Of a stretch of 51,005 nucleotides of DNA, positions 42,420 to 50,937 are shown one piece after another (position 1 is the first letter of the stretch; the number at the start of each line of letters is the position of its first letter). The notes below the pieces were generated by a model, which searched no databases, was not told where the DNA came from, and was given only the letters and a program-made list of their open reading frames with translations. A program made the position numbers and the translations under genes. The DNA is from CAYWMQ01 sp964459635 (GTDB taxonomy: Bacteria > Patescibacteriota > Minisyncoccia > Phycocordibacterales > UBA12088). Location of the stretch: the NCBI GenBank assembly GCA_964459635.1, contig CAYWMQ010000005.1, positions 1 through 51,005 on the forward strand, in the 5' to 3' direction.

Positions 42420-43397
42420 TTATCGCAGCGTAATGCCAAACTCCGAGAGCGCGCGCTTTATTTCTTGCAGACCCTTGATACCAAGCCCCTCAATGGCAAG
42501 AATATCCTCCTCTTTCTTTCGGGCAAGGCCACCCACCGTGCGGATGTTTGCCCCGGCAAGTGCCGAAATAGTGCGGCTCGAAAGCTTGAGGGAGTCAATG
42601 CGCGTCTTGAGCGCCTCGGTGTCCGCCTGCGACTCCCTTCGCTCGGGTGCGGGTGCTGACGCAGGGCGGTCCGGCAGTGTGTACGACTGCTCCTCCTCCA
42701 CCACTTCCTCGCGGAAGCCGATCACAGCCTTGAGCTGGTGGATCATTATCTCAATCGACTTCTCAAGGGCCTGGCGCGGCGTGAGGGTACCATCCGTCTC
42801 AATAAAGATGCGCAGGCGGTTGAAGTCGGTGCGGTCGCCTACGCGCATGTTTTCCACTTCGTAGTTGACGCGGCGGATGGGTGTGAAGGTGGCGTCGAGA
42901 TAGATAGTACCAACGTCCGCCTTTTCATCGGTGCGCATGTCGCGCGGGATGAAGCCCAGGCCCTTCTCCACGGTGATCTCCGCCGACACGTTTGCGTTCT
43001 TGGCGGTGAGCTCGCAGATGTACTGCTCCGGGTTCAGTATCGTGACCTGGCCGGGCACCTTGAGATCTTTGCCTGTTACGGTAGCGGGACCGCGGATGTC
43101 GAGCGTGAGCGTCTGCGCATCCTCACCGTCCACCGACATGCGCAAGCGCTTGAGGTTCAGTAAAATGGTAATGACATCCTCCTTGACGCCCTCTATGGTC
43201 GAGAACTCATGCGCAACACCGTCGATCTTTACGCCTGTGATCGCGGCACCGGTAAGTGACGAGAGAATGATGCGGCGGAGACTGTTGCCCAGCGTGTGGC
43301 CATAGCCGGGGAAAAGGCCGTCTATCTCAAAGACGCCGCTGTTGTTCTCTTCCTTGATAATCCGAGGCTTGCTCGGTAGGGTTACGTTGTAGTCCAT
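42420..43397 (-). CDS. rpoA: RNA polymerase subunit alpha
   Basis: 325 aa with both domains. The N-terminal assembly domain contains GYGHTLGNSLRRIILSSLTG. The linker (about 238-260) is Pro/Ala rich, and the C-terminal domain has LKLSSRTISALAGANIRTVGG and LAIEGLGIKGLQEIKRAL. It sits between rpsD and rplQ. Confidence 0.97.
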   Translation of the reverse strand: MDYNVTLPSKPRIIKEENNSGVFEIDGLFPGYGHTLGNSLRRIILSSLTGAAITGVKIDGVAHEFSTIEGVKEDVITILLNLKRLRMSVDGEDAQTLTLDIRGPATVTGKDLKVPGQVTILNPEQYICELTAKNANVSAEITVEKGLGFIPRDMRTDEKADVGTIYLDATFTPIRRVNYEVENMRVGDRTDFNRLRIFIETDGTLTPRQALEKSIEIMIHQLKAVIGFREEVVEEEQSYTLPDRPASAPAPERRESQADTEALKTRIDSLKLSSRTISALAGANIRTVGGLARKKEEDILAIEGLGIKGLQEIKRALSEFGITLR

Positions 43398-43427
43398 AAC
43401 TCAATCGTGTTGTAACGTTGATAATGT

Positions 43428-44045
43428 TTAGCGACTGTAGAACTCAAGAATGGCACCCACGCTGCCCGGAAGCTCGGTGTTCTCACTTGTGGGCTTCGCA
43501 AGGACCTTGCCTTCCAGTTTCTGGGCATCAAATGAAACCCATGCGGGGGCGGTGGCGGTCGCAAGTTGCTCGCGAATGCGATCCATGACCGGCTTGCTTT
43601 GTGTGCTCTTGCGTATGCTGAACACATCTTTGGGCGAGACGGTGTGAGACGGGATGGTGGTGCGCGTACCGTTCACCATGATATGGCCATGTGATACGAG
43701 CTGTCGGGCCGCCCTGCGGCTCGGTGCCAAGCCTGCGCGATATACTACGTTGTCCAAGCGCATTTCCAAAAGCTCAAGCATGCGCGCCACAGGGTCCTCA
43801 CCAAGCGTACGCACGCGCTGCGCCTCTTCCACGTAGCGCCGAAGCTGGCGCTCCATCACACCGTACGCGAAGCGTACGCGCTGCTTCTCAAGGAGCTGCT
43901 TGGAAAAGTCAGAAGTGGCTTTGCGGGTGCGCTTGGCGTTCTTGGCATGCTTAGCCTCGGAAACGACAAACTTCTGTGTCTGGCACTTGTCATACACTCC
44001 CGCCCCGAGGCGGCGGCAAACTTTGTAGGTGGGTTTGGCAAGCAT
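43428..44045 (-). CDS. rpsD: 30S ribosomal protein S4
   Basis: 205 aa. EKQRVRFAYGVMERQLRRYV and RLDNVVYRAGLAPSRRAARQLVSHGHIMVNG (S4 domain) are visible. The N-terminus has two Cys (C10, C20) in YKVCRRLGAGVYDKC but not a full four-Cys zinc site. Confidence 0.97.
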   Translation of the reverse strand: MLAKPTYKVCRRLGAGVYDKCQTQKFVVSEAKHAKNAKRTRKATSDFSKQLLEKQRVRFAYGVMERQLRRYVEEAQRVRTLGEDPVARMLELLEMRLDNVVYRAGLAPSRRAARQLVSHGHIMVNGTRTTIPSHTVSPKDVFSIRKSTQSKPVMDRIREQLATATAPAWVSFDAQKLEGKVLAKPTSENTELPGSVGAILEFYSR

Positions 44046-44049
44046 AGCT

Positions 44050-44080
44050 AAGGTTACAGCTTTTAGGTGATAGGTTATAG
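44050..44080 (-). repeat. TAACCTAT word repeat in the rpsK-rpsD gap
   Basis: Minus strand reads CTATAACCTATCACC then AGCTGTAACCTT directly before the rpsD start, resembling the word before dnaK (39640-39664). Confidence 0.5.
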
Positions 44081-44084
44081 CGCT

Positions 44085-44519
44085 CTATACGCGACGTGGC
44101 TTACGCGGGCGCGGGCCGTTAAACGGTACCGGCGTCTCGTCACGAATGCCCGTGAGAGACACCCCCTTTCCGACAAACGCACGCATGGCCGACTCACGGC
44201 CTGAGCCGACACCGCGAATGACCACATCCACTTCACGTACGCCAAACTGCTCCGCCTTTTCCGCAATAAGCTCTCCAACCTTGGCGGCTGCGTACGGGGT
44301 GCTCTTTTTGGCACCTTTGAAGCCGAGCGCACCGCTGGAAGACGCCGCCAGTACCCCGCCTCGTTTGTCGGCCAGGGTCACGATCGTGTTGTTATAGGTA
44401 GCCTGAATGTGGAGTGTGCCGCGGTCAACCTTCTTCTTAGCTGCACGCGCAACAGCGCGAGCGCGCAGCCCCTGGTTTACCGTTCCGCCTGTCTTTTTTA
44501 CGATTCTTTTCTTTCCCAT
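44085..44519 (-). CDS. rpsK: 30S ribosomal protein S11
   Basis: 144 aa. LHIQATYNNTIVTLADKRGGVLAASSSGALGFKG is the S11 core (seen as shorter pieces such as ATYNNTIVTL), then DVVIRGVGSGRESAMRAF and the basic end GPRPRKPRRV. Between rpsM and rpsD; a family-B repeat fills the gap to rpsM. Confidence 0.97.
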   Translation of the reverse strand: MGKKRIVKKTGGTVNQGLRARAVARAAKKKVDRGTLHIQATYNNTIVTLADKRGGVLAASSSGALGFKGAKKSTPYAAAKVGELIAEKAEQFGVREVDVVIRGVGSGRESAMRAFVGKGVSLTGIRDETPVPFNGPRPRKPRRV

Positions 44520-44569
44520 GGTGGCTCAAAAATAGTCAACTATCAGATTAAAACTCGGGTCATTATATT

Positions 44570-44609
44570 CATTCGTAGCATTCGCACAATTTCGTTGATT
44601 AGTATCGTG
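44570..44609. repeat. dispersed repeat family B between rpsM and rpsK
   Basis: CATTCGTAGCATTCGCACAA then TTTCGTTGATTAGTATCGTG. The clearest full-length copy of the family. Confidence 0.7.
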
Positions 44610-44611
44610 TT

Positions 44612-44995
44612 CTACTTCTTCTCCACCTTGCGACGGCCGCTGCCCATCGTCTTTCGAACACCCTTCAGCGTGCGGGCATTTGTTTTGGTGCGCTGGCCTC
44701 GTGCAGGCAGGCGCTTCGTGTGCCTGCTTCCGCGATAGCTTCCGATATCCTTGAGTCGCTTGATGTGCGCACCTACCTCGCGGCGCAGCTCTCCTTCAAT
44801 GAGCATCCCGCCCTCTTCAATGAGCGCGCGTATTTTGTTCTCTTCGTCCGTGGAAAGATCCTTCGCTTTGGCGCCGTGGTCGATGCCCGCCTTGTCGAGT
44901 AGGGTGTGCGCGAGCGGGCGGCCTATGCCGTAGACCGCGGTGAGGCCTATCTCAAGTCGCTTGTTATCGGGGATGGTGATGCCTGCGATACGCAT
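44612..44995 (-). CDS. rpsM: 30S ribosomal protein S13
   Basis: 127 aa. MRIAGITIPDNKRLEIGLTA start, YGIGRPLAHTLL helix-two-turn-helix, RRGLRHKR-type segment here as SYRGSRHTKRLPARGQRTKTNART. ATG 44995 is the family start; the frame continues upstream without similarity. Confidence 0.97.
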   Translation of the reverse strand: MRIAGITIPDNKRLEIGLTAVYGIGRPLAHTLLDKAGIDHGAKAKDLSTDEENKIRALIEEGGMLIEGELRREVGAHIKRLKDIGSYRGSRHTKRLPARGQRTKTNARTLKGVRKTMGSGRRKVEKK

Positions 44996-45063
44996 GAACG
45001 TGATGATTATCGGGTGAAATGTGGATGCTACTATTACAGAAAAATGCTCAGAGCACAAGCCGC

Positions 45064-45180
45064 TTACCCTTGACGCTGTTTGTTGCGCGGCTTCTTTTTG
45101 TTTATGACGTACAGCCGACCATGTCGGCGCACAAGTTTATCATCCGGACTTCGTTTCTTGATAGAGGATTTTACTTTCAT
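45064..45180 (-). CDS. rpmJ: 50S ribosomal protein L36, cysteine-free
   Basis: 38 aa: MKVKSSIKKRSPDDKLV then RRHGRLYVINKKKPRNKQRQG. The zinc-binding Cys of the C+ type are absent, so this is the C- form. The gene lies between infA and rpsM as in most bacteria. Confidence 0.93.
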   Translation of the reverse strand: MKVKSSIKKRSPDDKLVRRHGRLYVINKKKPRNKQRQG

Positions 45181-45242
45181 ACGTAAGATGTGCCTGCGGC
45201 TCGGGCGACCCTGGGGACGCATCCGCGGCATGTGTGTTCACC

Positions 45243-45458
45243 CTATAAGCGCTTCACGATGCGGGCCTTGCCGCCATACTCATCAAGCTCAACCTTTACG
45301 GTGTCACCCACGAGTACCTTGATGCGATGCAGGCGCATCTTGCCGGCTAGGTATGTCAGCACCGTCTGGCCGTCCTCTAGAACAACACGAAACAGCGCGT
45401 TCGGGAGCGCCTCTTCGACTATTCCCGTGGCTGTGGGTTTACCGCTTTTTTCCTGCAT
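45243..45458 (-). CDS. infA: translation initiation factor IF-1
   Basis: 71 aa OB-fold protein binding the ribosomal A site. GIVEEALPNALFRVVLEDGQ, LTYLAGKMRLHRIKVLVGD and VKVELDEY are canonical. First gene of the ribosomal block, behind a TTGACT-17-TATCAT promoter with a leader of about 7 bases. Confidence 0.97.
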   Translation of the reverse strand: MQEKSGKPTATGIVEEALPNALFRVVLEDGQTVLTYLAGKMRLHRIKVLVGDTVKVELDEYGGKARIVKRL

Positions 45459-45472
45459 TGAGCGTGGGTACG

Positions 45473-45501
45473 ATGATACCAGAGCGGTATTTATGAGTCA
45501 A
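45473..45501 (-). promoter_or_regulatory. promoter of the infA-rpmJ-rpsM operon
   Basis: TTGACT (45496-45501), 17 bases, TATCAT (45473-45478) with TGG before it. The -35 box lies in the last codons of the upstream gene. Predicted +1 near 45466. Confidence 0.75.
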
Positions 45502-46963
45502 GCGATGTGCGTATGGAAATATCGGCGGGGTCATCCGGGAAGCTGCCCTTCCAGAATGGGCGTATGGACGCTTCCGCGCGGTCGATACCGGGGTACGTGG
45601 AAAGGATGCTCGTCTGCGGTGGCTCAAACATTCGTGATTTCTCTTGCCCCGCAATGTCACGTGCGAGCGCGGCCTCGTCAAACTTCCATATAAATAGGGC
45701 CTCGCCACGTATGTTGAGCGTTATGGCTACAGCTTTCCATGGTTCTGAAACGACAGATTCTTCCGCAGAGTCAACTTCTGCCTCGCTGTCCGAGCTCTCC
45801 TCCGCCCCTCTGGCTGTGCCTGTAGCGGAAAGTGGCGAGGCGGTTACCGTTAGATCGTTCGGGTTGTCTATGCGAATAGGGTTGCCGTCGTAGCCTGCAA
45901 TAGTGCGTGTTGCCAAGTACTGCGCAAACTCATCTTCGGAAAGCAGCACCGCATGTATGCGCCCAATCATGCTCAAGGTCACCGCATTGTCTCCGGCAGC
46001 CGCGTCCGCCCCGGGGGTGAGCTCATAGAACACCGCATCACCATAGAGGAGGGTACCCTCCGGCCGTGAACCTTCAGCCACCGCCGCCGCAAGGAGCTCG
46101 TCCTTGAGTGCTGTGCGCATTTCATCGTACGCACGCGTACGCTCAGCCTCGCCTACGGTACGGCGCTCACCCACGAAGCCACCGGATAGTGGACCCGTGG
46201 ACTTCGCGTATATCTTGCCTTCCTGAGGCAAGCCGGCAAGACCGGGCACGGTAAACTCTGTCGCGGGCTTGTTGTACGCCTCTCCCGCCTCTTCCGCAAA
46301 TACGTCCACCTCAACACTGCCCGGCGTGCCGTCCGGCTTGCGCCCGGGCACCACAATGGACTCTCGGATGCGGTAAATTTTACCGTCCGGTGCGGCGAAG
46401 CGTGTATTTTTGATGAGGCGTTGACTAGACTCGCTGAACTCGTTGTAGACGGTGATGCGACCGCGTGCTTGCTCCTCCGCCTGCTCAAGAGAAGATGCCT
46501 GAACTTGTCGTGTTTGTGTGCGCTCCAGTGTGAAGAGATTGTAGCGCAGCTCCCCCGCCTGCGGCTCTGTTGCTGCGGCAATGGACACGTTAACGGTAGT
46601 GCGCTCGTGGCGTGGGTATATGGTGACCGAAGCGCCGTTCCACAGGAGCGAAAGCACAAAGGAAACACCTACTATTACTGCCGCGATACCGAGCGCAAGC
46701 AAGAGCCACGGAGTACCCCTCTGCCGTACATGTGCTATGCGGTGCTGAAGCTGAGGACGCATCGGCGGAGTCTCTTCCTCGTACTCATCGTACCGCGGCG
46801 GTGCGACAGGGCCGCGCGGTCGCTCTATGTCGCGCATGGGCGGCTCGCCGCGCTCTGGCATGTGGTGCGGTGGCAGATCTTCAGGCGCCGGGCGGCGTGC
46901 GCTTTCCCGAGGGGCTCGCGGCTTTACAATAACGTCCTGTAGCGGTGGTTTACGTGTCGCCAT
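45491..46963 (-). CDS. large single-pass membrane protein, 490 aa, baseplate-J-like in style
   Basis: A Pro/Arg/Glu-rich cytoplasmic N-terminus (1-84) is followed by one membrane helix (85-108) and a large extracytoplasmic region. That region contains GRITVYNEFSESSQRLIKNT, then GSVEVDVFAEEAGEAYN and GKIYAKSTGPLSGGFVGE. Such text recurs in CPR proteins next to infA and somewhat resembles baseplate J-like proteins, but I cannot assign a function. It lies 56 bases after the actin-like gene, with a TGG-extended TATAGT box before its ATG. Likely envelope structure. Confidence 0.7.
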   Translation of the reverse strand: MATRKPPLQDVIVKPRAPRESARRPAPEDLPPHHMPERGEPPMRDIERPRGPVAPPRYDEYEEETPPMRPQLQHRIAHVRQRGTPWLLLALGIAAVIVGVSFVLSLLWNGASVTIYPRHERTTVNVSIAAATEPQAGELRYNLFTLERTQTRQVQASSLEQAEEQARGRITVYNEFSESSQRLIKNTRFAAPDGKIYRIRESIVVPGRKPDGTPGSVEVDVFAEEAGEAYNKPATEFTVPGLAGLPQEGKIYAKSTGPLSGGFVGERRTVGEAERTRAYDEMRTALKDELLAAAVAEGSRPEGTLLYGDAVFYELTPGADAAAGDNAVTLSMIGRIHAVLLSEDEFAQYLATRTIAGYDGNPIRIDNPNDLTVTASPLSATGTARGAEESSDSEAEVDSAEESVVSEPWKAVAITLNIRGEALFIWKFDEAALARDIAGQEKSRMFEPPQTSILSTYPGIDRAEASIRPFWKGSFPDDPADISIRTSLDS

Positions 46964-47019
46964 AGCTATACGAGTACTATACCACAGAGTAGGATGCGGC
47001 GAGCGCAGACTGTCGATAA

Positions 47020-48192
47020 CTACTGGACAGTGCGCGTGACGCGTACGAGCCCTTGGGCTTCCATGTACATACGAGTGTCCACCTTTGCTGCCGCACCTTG
47101 TATCTCAGGCACAAGCGGCAGTGTGTGAAAGTTGACGGGCGCGCGCAAGCCGGGCTGTTCCCACGCCTCACGCAATACGCTCGTGTACCAAGGCTGCCAC
47201 ACCTTGTCTGTCACGAGTACGGCGTTACGCGGCAAGGTGATCCCCTGCGCAAGCTCAACACAGCTTTCATGGAATGCAGTACGCCATGTGTCCAGAGCGT
47301 TACGCAAACCCTCCGGCAGTTCTTCTGCGGGAGTATTTTTGCCCGCGAGTACGGAAAGCTTGCCCTCCGCCTGTGCGGTGTTCGTAGAGACTGCGCGCGT
47401 GAGGTGATTGCCGCCATACGGGAGTACCACGGAGCGTTGTATGGCACGGTGCTCGATAAGTGAAATGGCGGTCACTTCCCCGCCGGCGTCTACCAGGAGG
47501 AGGCGCATGGATTTTGGCAAGCGTGTGCGCACTATTTCGAAAAAGACGCGGCTTGCCGTGGTGTACGCCACGTGTGCGTTCGGCAGGATCTGTGTGAGCA
47601 CTTCATGCAGTTGGCTCTCCACCTCGGGAGAAACAGCGGAAAACCAAGCCGCGAATGAAAATGAGTTAGCGCGTCGGCCGAGGTATTGCTCTGTAGGGTA
47701 GCCGTTCAGTCGTGTGTCCATGAGGAGTGTTTCGAGTACGCGCGCGTCGTGCATAAGCTCCGTAAACCTTTTGTTTTCGTCCGACGAGCGCATGTGCTCG
47801 AGGAGCGCGGTGGTGCGCTCGCTAATGAGCTCTTTACTGATGAGGATGTTTTCACCTAGTACGGTGTCCCGGTAGGTGGCTCCCAGAAACCAAGGCGCGC
47901 CAAGTATGCACACGGTACGTACATCGCTCATGCGTATACCGTGCTCCTCAATGACGCGAGGTAAGCCCTCCGTGGTGAGTTTCATGCCCGCTTCCACGAG
48001 CGAGGTGAGCATGCTCCGCACAAAGTGGGCGTAGTCTACGTCGTGGACAGTGGCGTGCGGAAGCCGCACGCTCCACAAGAGCTCGGGTGTCGTCTTTCCC
48101 GTGTACACCACCCCCGCCCCGACGCTCGCACTGTCTATGTCAAACACCGCCTGCACCTCTGCAGGTGTGTCGCTGTGTGTGCTGCCAAACAT
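47020..48192 (-). CDS. actin-like ATPase-fold protein (PilM/FtsA-like)
   Basis: 390 aa. AVFDIDSASVGAGVV (about 14-28) and LLLVDAGGEVTAISLIEH (phosphate 2 region) with VLPYGGNHLTRAVS fit the PilM/FtsA/actin superfamily. Sequence similarity is low and function is not assigned. ATG 48192 is fixed by TATACT ending 7 nt earlier (leaderless). It is upstream of the large membrane protein, suggesting a cytoplasmic partner to an envelope component, as PilM pairs with PilN. Confidence 0.65.
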   Translation of the reverse strand: MFGSTHSDTPAEVQAVFDIDSASVGAGVVYTGKTTPELLWSVRLPHATVHDVDYAHFVRSMLTSLVEAGMKLTTEGLPRVIEEHGIRMSDVRTVCILGAPWFLGATYRDTVLGENILISKELISERTTALLEHMRSSDENKRFTELMHDARVLETLLMDTRLNGYPTEQYLGRRANSFSFAAWFSAVSPEVESQLHEVLTQILPNAHVAYTTASRVFFEIVRTRLPKSMRLLLVDAGGEVTAISLIEHRAIQRSVVLPYGGNHLTRAVSTNTAQAEGKLSVLAGKNTPAEELPEGLRNALDTWRTAFHESCVELAQGITLPRNAVLVTDKVWQPWYTSVLREAWEQPGLRAPVNFHTLPLVPEIQGAAAKVDTRMYMEAQGLVRVTRTVQ

Positions 48193-48198
48193 GTACAC

Positions 48199-48204
48199 AG
48201 TATA
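48199..48204 (-). promoter_or_regulatory. -10 box TATACT, leaderless start
   Basis: The last base is 7 nt from the A of ATG 48192. The -35 region falls in word repeats and is weak. Confidence 0.5.
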
Positions 48205-48210
48205 GCGTGC

Positions 48211-48262
48211 AAAGAGAAGTGAGGAGTGAGAAGTGAGGAGTGAGAAGTGGATAGCGGAATGA
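48211..48262 (-). repeat. CACTTCTCACTCCT word repeat
   Basis: Minus strand reads CACTTCTCACTCCTCACTTC and variants just upstream of the actin-like gene. Confidence 0.6.
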
Positions 48263-48302
48263 GAGAGTGACGAGTAGACGAGGCCCACCTTCGCACAGCG
48301 AG

Positions 48303-48329
48303 CTACCTGCCTGAGGGTCAGGCAGGTAG
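48303..48329. repeat. palindrome CTACCTGCCTGA
   Basis: CTACCTGCCTGA and its exact complement flank GGG. Resembles the CTGCCTG palindromes seen in other CPR genomes (from memory). In the divergent 275-base gap. Confidence 0.7.
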
Positions 48330-48407
48330 CGGGGCGGGCGCTGCGGCTCGCAAAGACGTAGACTTCGCGGCGTTTCTTGGAGGTGTGAGCACGTACAAGT
48401 AGAAGCA

Positions 48408-48435
48408 TTGCCAAGTGCTGTACGAGTTGTAGTAT
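48408..48435 (+). promoter_or_regulatory. promoter of the 103-aa gene
   Basis: TTGCCA (48408-48413), 16 bases, TAGTAT (48430-48435). Predicted +1 near 48442. Confidence 0.5.
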
Positions 48436-48467
48436 GGAAATAGCAACTTCCTAGAGAGGAGGGTGAC

Positions 48468-48779
48468 ATGGAGTACAAGCTGCAGGTGCGCCTGAGAGAC
48501 GGGCAGCCGCGCACGTTTGTCTTTGACACACTGCCGGAACAGCTTGAGTACGCACATCTGTTATACCACGTCGACGCGGATACCGGAGAGGTCGTCCCCG
48601 TTGCGGTCACGTACTTGGGCAGGCCGCGGCCTAATGAGCTCTTGGTACGCGCGGTCAAGGCGCTCGTACATAGGGACGCGCTCTTCGCGGCGCTGGTACG
48701 AGCGGAAGGAGCGCCGTCGCGGCACATGATGGCTACATCACTGCCGCGCGGCATCGAACTTCCCCGCAAGGAGCGGTAA
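48468..48779 (+). CDS. hypothetical protein, 103 aa
   Basis: Unrecognised soluble protein: MEYKLQVRLRDGQPRTFVFD with strand-like start, then helices (RPRPNELLVRAVKALVHRD). Strong ribosome binding site GGAGGGTGAC directly before the ATG, own promoter and terminator. Same unit design as the 83-aa and 145-aa genes. Confidence 0.7.
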   Translation: MEYKLQVRLRDGQPRTFVFDTLPEQLEYAHLLYHVDADTGEVVPVAVTYLGRPRPNELLVRAVKALVHRDALFAALVRAEGAPSRHMMATSLPRGIELPRKER

Positions 48780-48807
48780 GAAGCATGCGGGAGCGACAAC
48801 AGGGATA

Positions 48808-48835
48808 AGGGCCGATGTGCTTGCACGTCGGCCCT
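48808..48835 (+). terminator. terminator-like hairpin
   Basis: AGGGCCGATGTGC pairs with GCACGTCGGCCCT, one wobble, tiny loop. No T tract. Confidence 0.6.
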
Positions 48836-48920
48836 GTGGCATATCGACGATCGCTCTTGCTGACATGTAGCGGTTCAGGGTGTACTCTGGTGCTATTATA
48901 AGGTCACAGGTACATATTTT

Positions 48921-49289
48921 ATGCCCACAAATCATCCACTGGAGAACTTTGACGGCACTATTGAGGGCGCTGCAGCGCACGTGGGGATGCCACCCGAGTC
49001 ATTGGAAAAGCTTACAGGACAGGTAGGCGAGGCCGAGGAATTTTTGGCTTATAGCAAGAATGCAATGACCAGGTTGGGAGACACTATTGCGGACATGTCC
49101 TCTCGCATTTCTTCCATGCCCGCAGGCGATGCCACACGTCTCGCGTTGGAACAGACCTGTGCGACCGTGCAACTAATCCTCGACGGATACAAAGAGCAAG
49201 TTAGAGTCCGCGAGAACCAACTTGAGCAATATCGTGTTCTCGCTCATGGTGTAGAGCCAACACACGAGGCGCCCCAGGCGTTGCAGTAG
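48921..49289 (+). CDS. hypothetical protein, 122 aa
   Basis: Unrecognised, mostly helical (LEKLTGQVGEAEEFLAYSK; TCATVQLILDGYKEQVRVRENQ), no membrane segment. A TGC-extended TATTAT (48894-48899) gives a predicted 15-base leader without a Shine-Dalgarno sequence. Confidence 0.6.
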   Translation: MPTNHPLENFDGTIEGAAAHVGMPPESLEKLTGQVGEAEEFLAYSKNAMTRLGDTIADMSSRISSMPAGDATRLALEQTCATVQLILDGYKEQVRVRENQLEQYRVLAHGVEPTHEAPQALQ

Positions 49290-49445
49290 ATCTGCAAGTG
49301 GTCGGGAATGCGCTCGAACAATGCTGTGACCACTCTTGTGCTTCGGTAAGCTGCATGAGGTTTCCGGTTGTGTGCAGGTTTCGCGTTTGAGTCGCCCGAA
49401 GAGCGGGTAGTGCTCAGCAGTACACTGCAATGCCAAGAAATGCAA

Positions 49446-49466
49446 ACCGCCGACTGAGTCGGCGGT
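49446..49466. terminator. hairpin between convergent genes
   Basis: ACCGCCGA/TCGGCGGT with a 5-base loop, 30 bases past the minus-strand stop at 49496; a T-rich tract follows on the minus strand. Confidence 0.6.
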
Positions 49467-49495
49467 GCAACGCAACATATCTGACCTACAGGCAG

Positions 49496-49729
49496 TTACA
49501 ACGCGATAACCGCCGGTACAGGCTGAGGCTTTCGGTACACCGCGGCTACGCTCTGCTGTGCCGTCAGGGTATCCAGCAGCGTGTGCGGGACGTCCTCTAA
49601 GAGCAGGAAACTGAGCTCAGCTGTGCCGTAGCTTACGAGTACTCTCAGGCCGTGCTCAAAGCACCAGTCCACCATGTTGCACATATCTTCAACGGTCGGG
49701 GTCTTGATCACCCAATACATCCCGTTCAT
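49496..49729 (-). CDS. hypothetical protein, 77 aa
   Basis: Unrecognised. MNGMYWVIKTPTVEDMCNMV onward: beta-alpha text with an aspartate-containing helix and a hydrophobic strand (LRVLVSYGTAELSFLLLEDV). A long purine tract GGAGAGGGAGAGG precedes the ATG at 49729. The frame continues upstream across the SemiSWEET gene but that part is not a gene. Confidence 0.6.
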   Translation of the reverse strand: MNGMYWVIKTPTVEDMCNMVDWCFEHGLRVLVSYGTAELSFLLLEDVPHTLLDTLTAQQSVAAVYRKPQPVPAVIAL

Positions 49730-49800
49730 TACACCTCTCCCTCTCCTTGCTGCGGCTAGCGTACCACGGCAGCCGCTTGGTGTGAATGAGCGACGTGTAG

Positions 49801-50064
49801 TCAGCTCCTCCTGTAAAGGCGCATCTGCACCACCACCGTCCACGACATGAGCGTGCCGAGGGTCATGGGTACGATGAGGACCAGGTCTCGTTGGATCAGT
49901 CCGTATACCACCCAGAACGAGTACGAGATTGCAAGAAGCAGAAAATACGGTCCCGAAAGCCCTTCTACGCTTTTTCGTGCGTGGTTTTTGCGCACCTGCG
50001 CGGTGAGACCAATGCCGGTCACGGCAAGAGAAAGGCAGACGGTGATGACGCCGATGAGTGACAT
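49801..50064 (-). CDS. SemiSWEET-like small sugar transporter
   Basis: 87 aa with three membrane helices (about 5-24, 40-58, 63-82). IGLTAQVRKNHARKSVEGLS resembles the SemiSWEET loop after helix 1, where the usual Pro-Gln (PQ) is AQ. YSFWVVYGLIQRD is the conserved WxxYG region. It would dimerise to transport a sugar; substrate unknown. Confidence 0.75.
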   Translation of the reverse strand: MSLIGVITVCLSLAVTGIGLTAQVRKNHARKSVEGLSGPYFLLLAISYSFWVVYGLIQRDLVLIVPMTLGTLMSWTVVVQMRLYRRS

Positions 50065-50111
50065 GGGATACGCTGCGCAAGGTATAACCGTTCGTTGCGG
50101 AAGGTAGTTTC

Positions 50112-50140
50112 AAAAAACGGCGCCCTGTGAAGGACGCCGT
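50112..50140 (-). terminator. intrinsic terminator
   Basis: On the minus strand ACGGCGTCC and AGGGCGCCGT (one mismatch) form a stem followed by TTTTTTG, 12 bases past the stop of the gene at 50152. Confidence 0.8.
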
Positions 50141-50151
50141 CTCGACGTCTA

Positions 50152-50937
50152 CTACTGGTACTGCGCGATGAGGTAGCGCACGAACGCGTGCGCGAGTGCG
50201 GTGCCTCGGGCGCCGCATTCCTTCCTGCGGAAGGAGGAGTGCATTTCAACCTGTATCGCGTTTACCGTGTATTCCTGTGCGTAGTAGCGCGTATTGTGCC
50301 CTGCGCTGTATGGGTCACCGCGCGGATGTACGGGGACTGTGTCTGGCAGAAAAACACTGAAACCCGAGCTGCGTAGCGTGGCGGCAAGTGCGCAGTCCGG
50401 TTCGCCATGGAGGATGGTTGTGCGGTTTCCTGTGCCAAGTATCACGTCGTACCCTCTGGGCGGTGCAATATCGGGCTGACGGCGGAAACCGTGCATGTCT
50501 AGGAAAAGAACATTCTCGCGACCGTATGTTTGTACGGCCTCAGTGAGTGCGTTAGCGAGCTGACTGTGGTAGTGCTCATACACCTCTTTGAGTACAGGGT
50601 CATCAAGGGCTGTCTCTCTCCGCACGCTTTCGTCATACACATGCGTGTGTGGGAGCGGTCTGTTTCCGTCTATGTACGCTCGCGGCATGAGGAGCCGGTA
50701 CGCGTGTATGCGGCAACCCTGCCCTGCGCACGCCATGACAATGTCGTTGATGAGTGGCCAGACGTTTGCGTCGCGGCCATGTATGCCATTTCTGCGGGGC
50801 TCAAATACACCGGTGAAGTCGTTGCCGATGAGGCCATCATGAGGCACGGACACTATAACCCGTGCTGGCTCCCGGTGCGTGAGGGCGAGGGTGAAATTCT
50901 CGTTTACTACCGTGAGTCCATGCGCTGCGCGTAGCAT
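50152..50937 (-). CDS. N-formylglutamate amidohydrolase-like protein
   Basis: 261 aa. VSVPHDG, HGRDANVWPLIND, DMHGF and IQVEMHSSFR match the metal/active-site segments of the FGase family (HutG-like deformylase fold). No histidine-degradation genes are nearby, so the real substrate may be another amide. GAGGAG lies 7 bases before the ATG, and an intrinsic terminator follows the stop. Confidence 0.8.
   Translation of the reverse strand: MLRAAHGLTVVNENFTLALTHREPARVIVSVPHDGLIGNDFTGVFEPRRNGIHGRDANVWPLINDIVMACAGQGCRIHAYRLLMPRAYIDGNRPLPHTHVYDESVRRETALDDPVLKEVYEHYHSQLANALTEAVQTYGRENVLFLDMHGFRRQPDIAPPRGYDVILGTGNRTTILHGEPDCALAATLRSSGFSVFLPDTVPVHPRGDPYSAGHNTRYYAQEYTVNAIQVEMHSSFRRKECGARGTALAHAFVRYLIAQYQ

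Noticed and set aside
49730..50218. Upstream extension of the 77-aa gene's frame across the SemiSWEET gene
   Set aside because: It overlaps a recognisable transporter in another frame and is Arg/His-rich noise; the strong ribosome binding site is at 49729.
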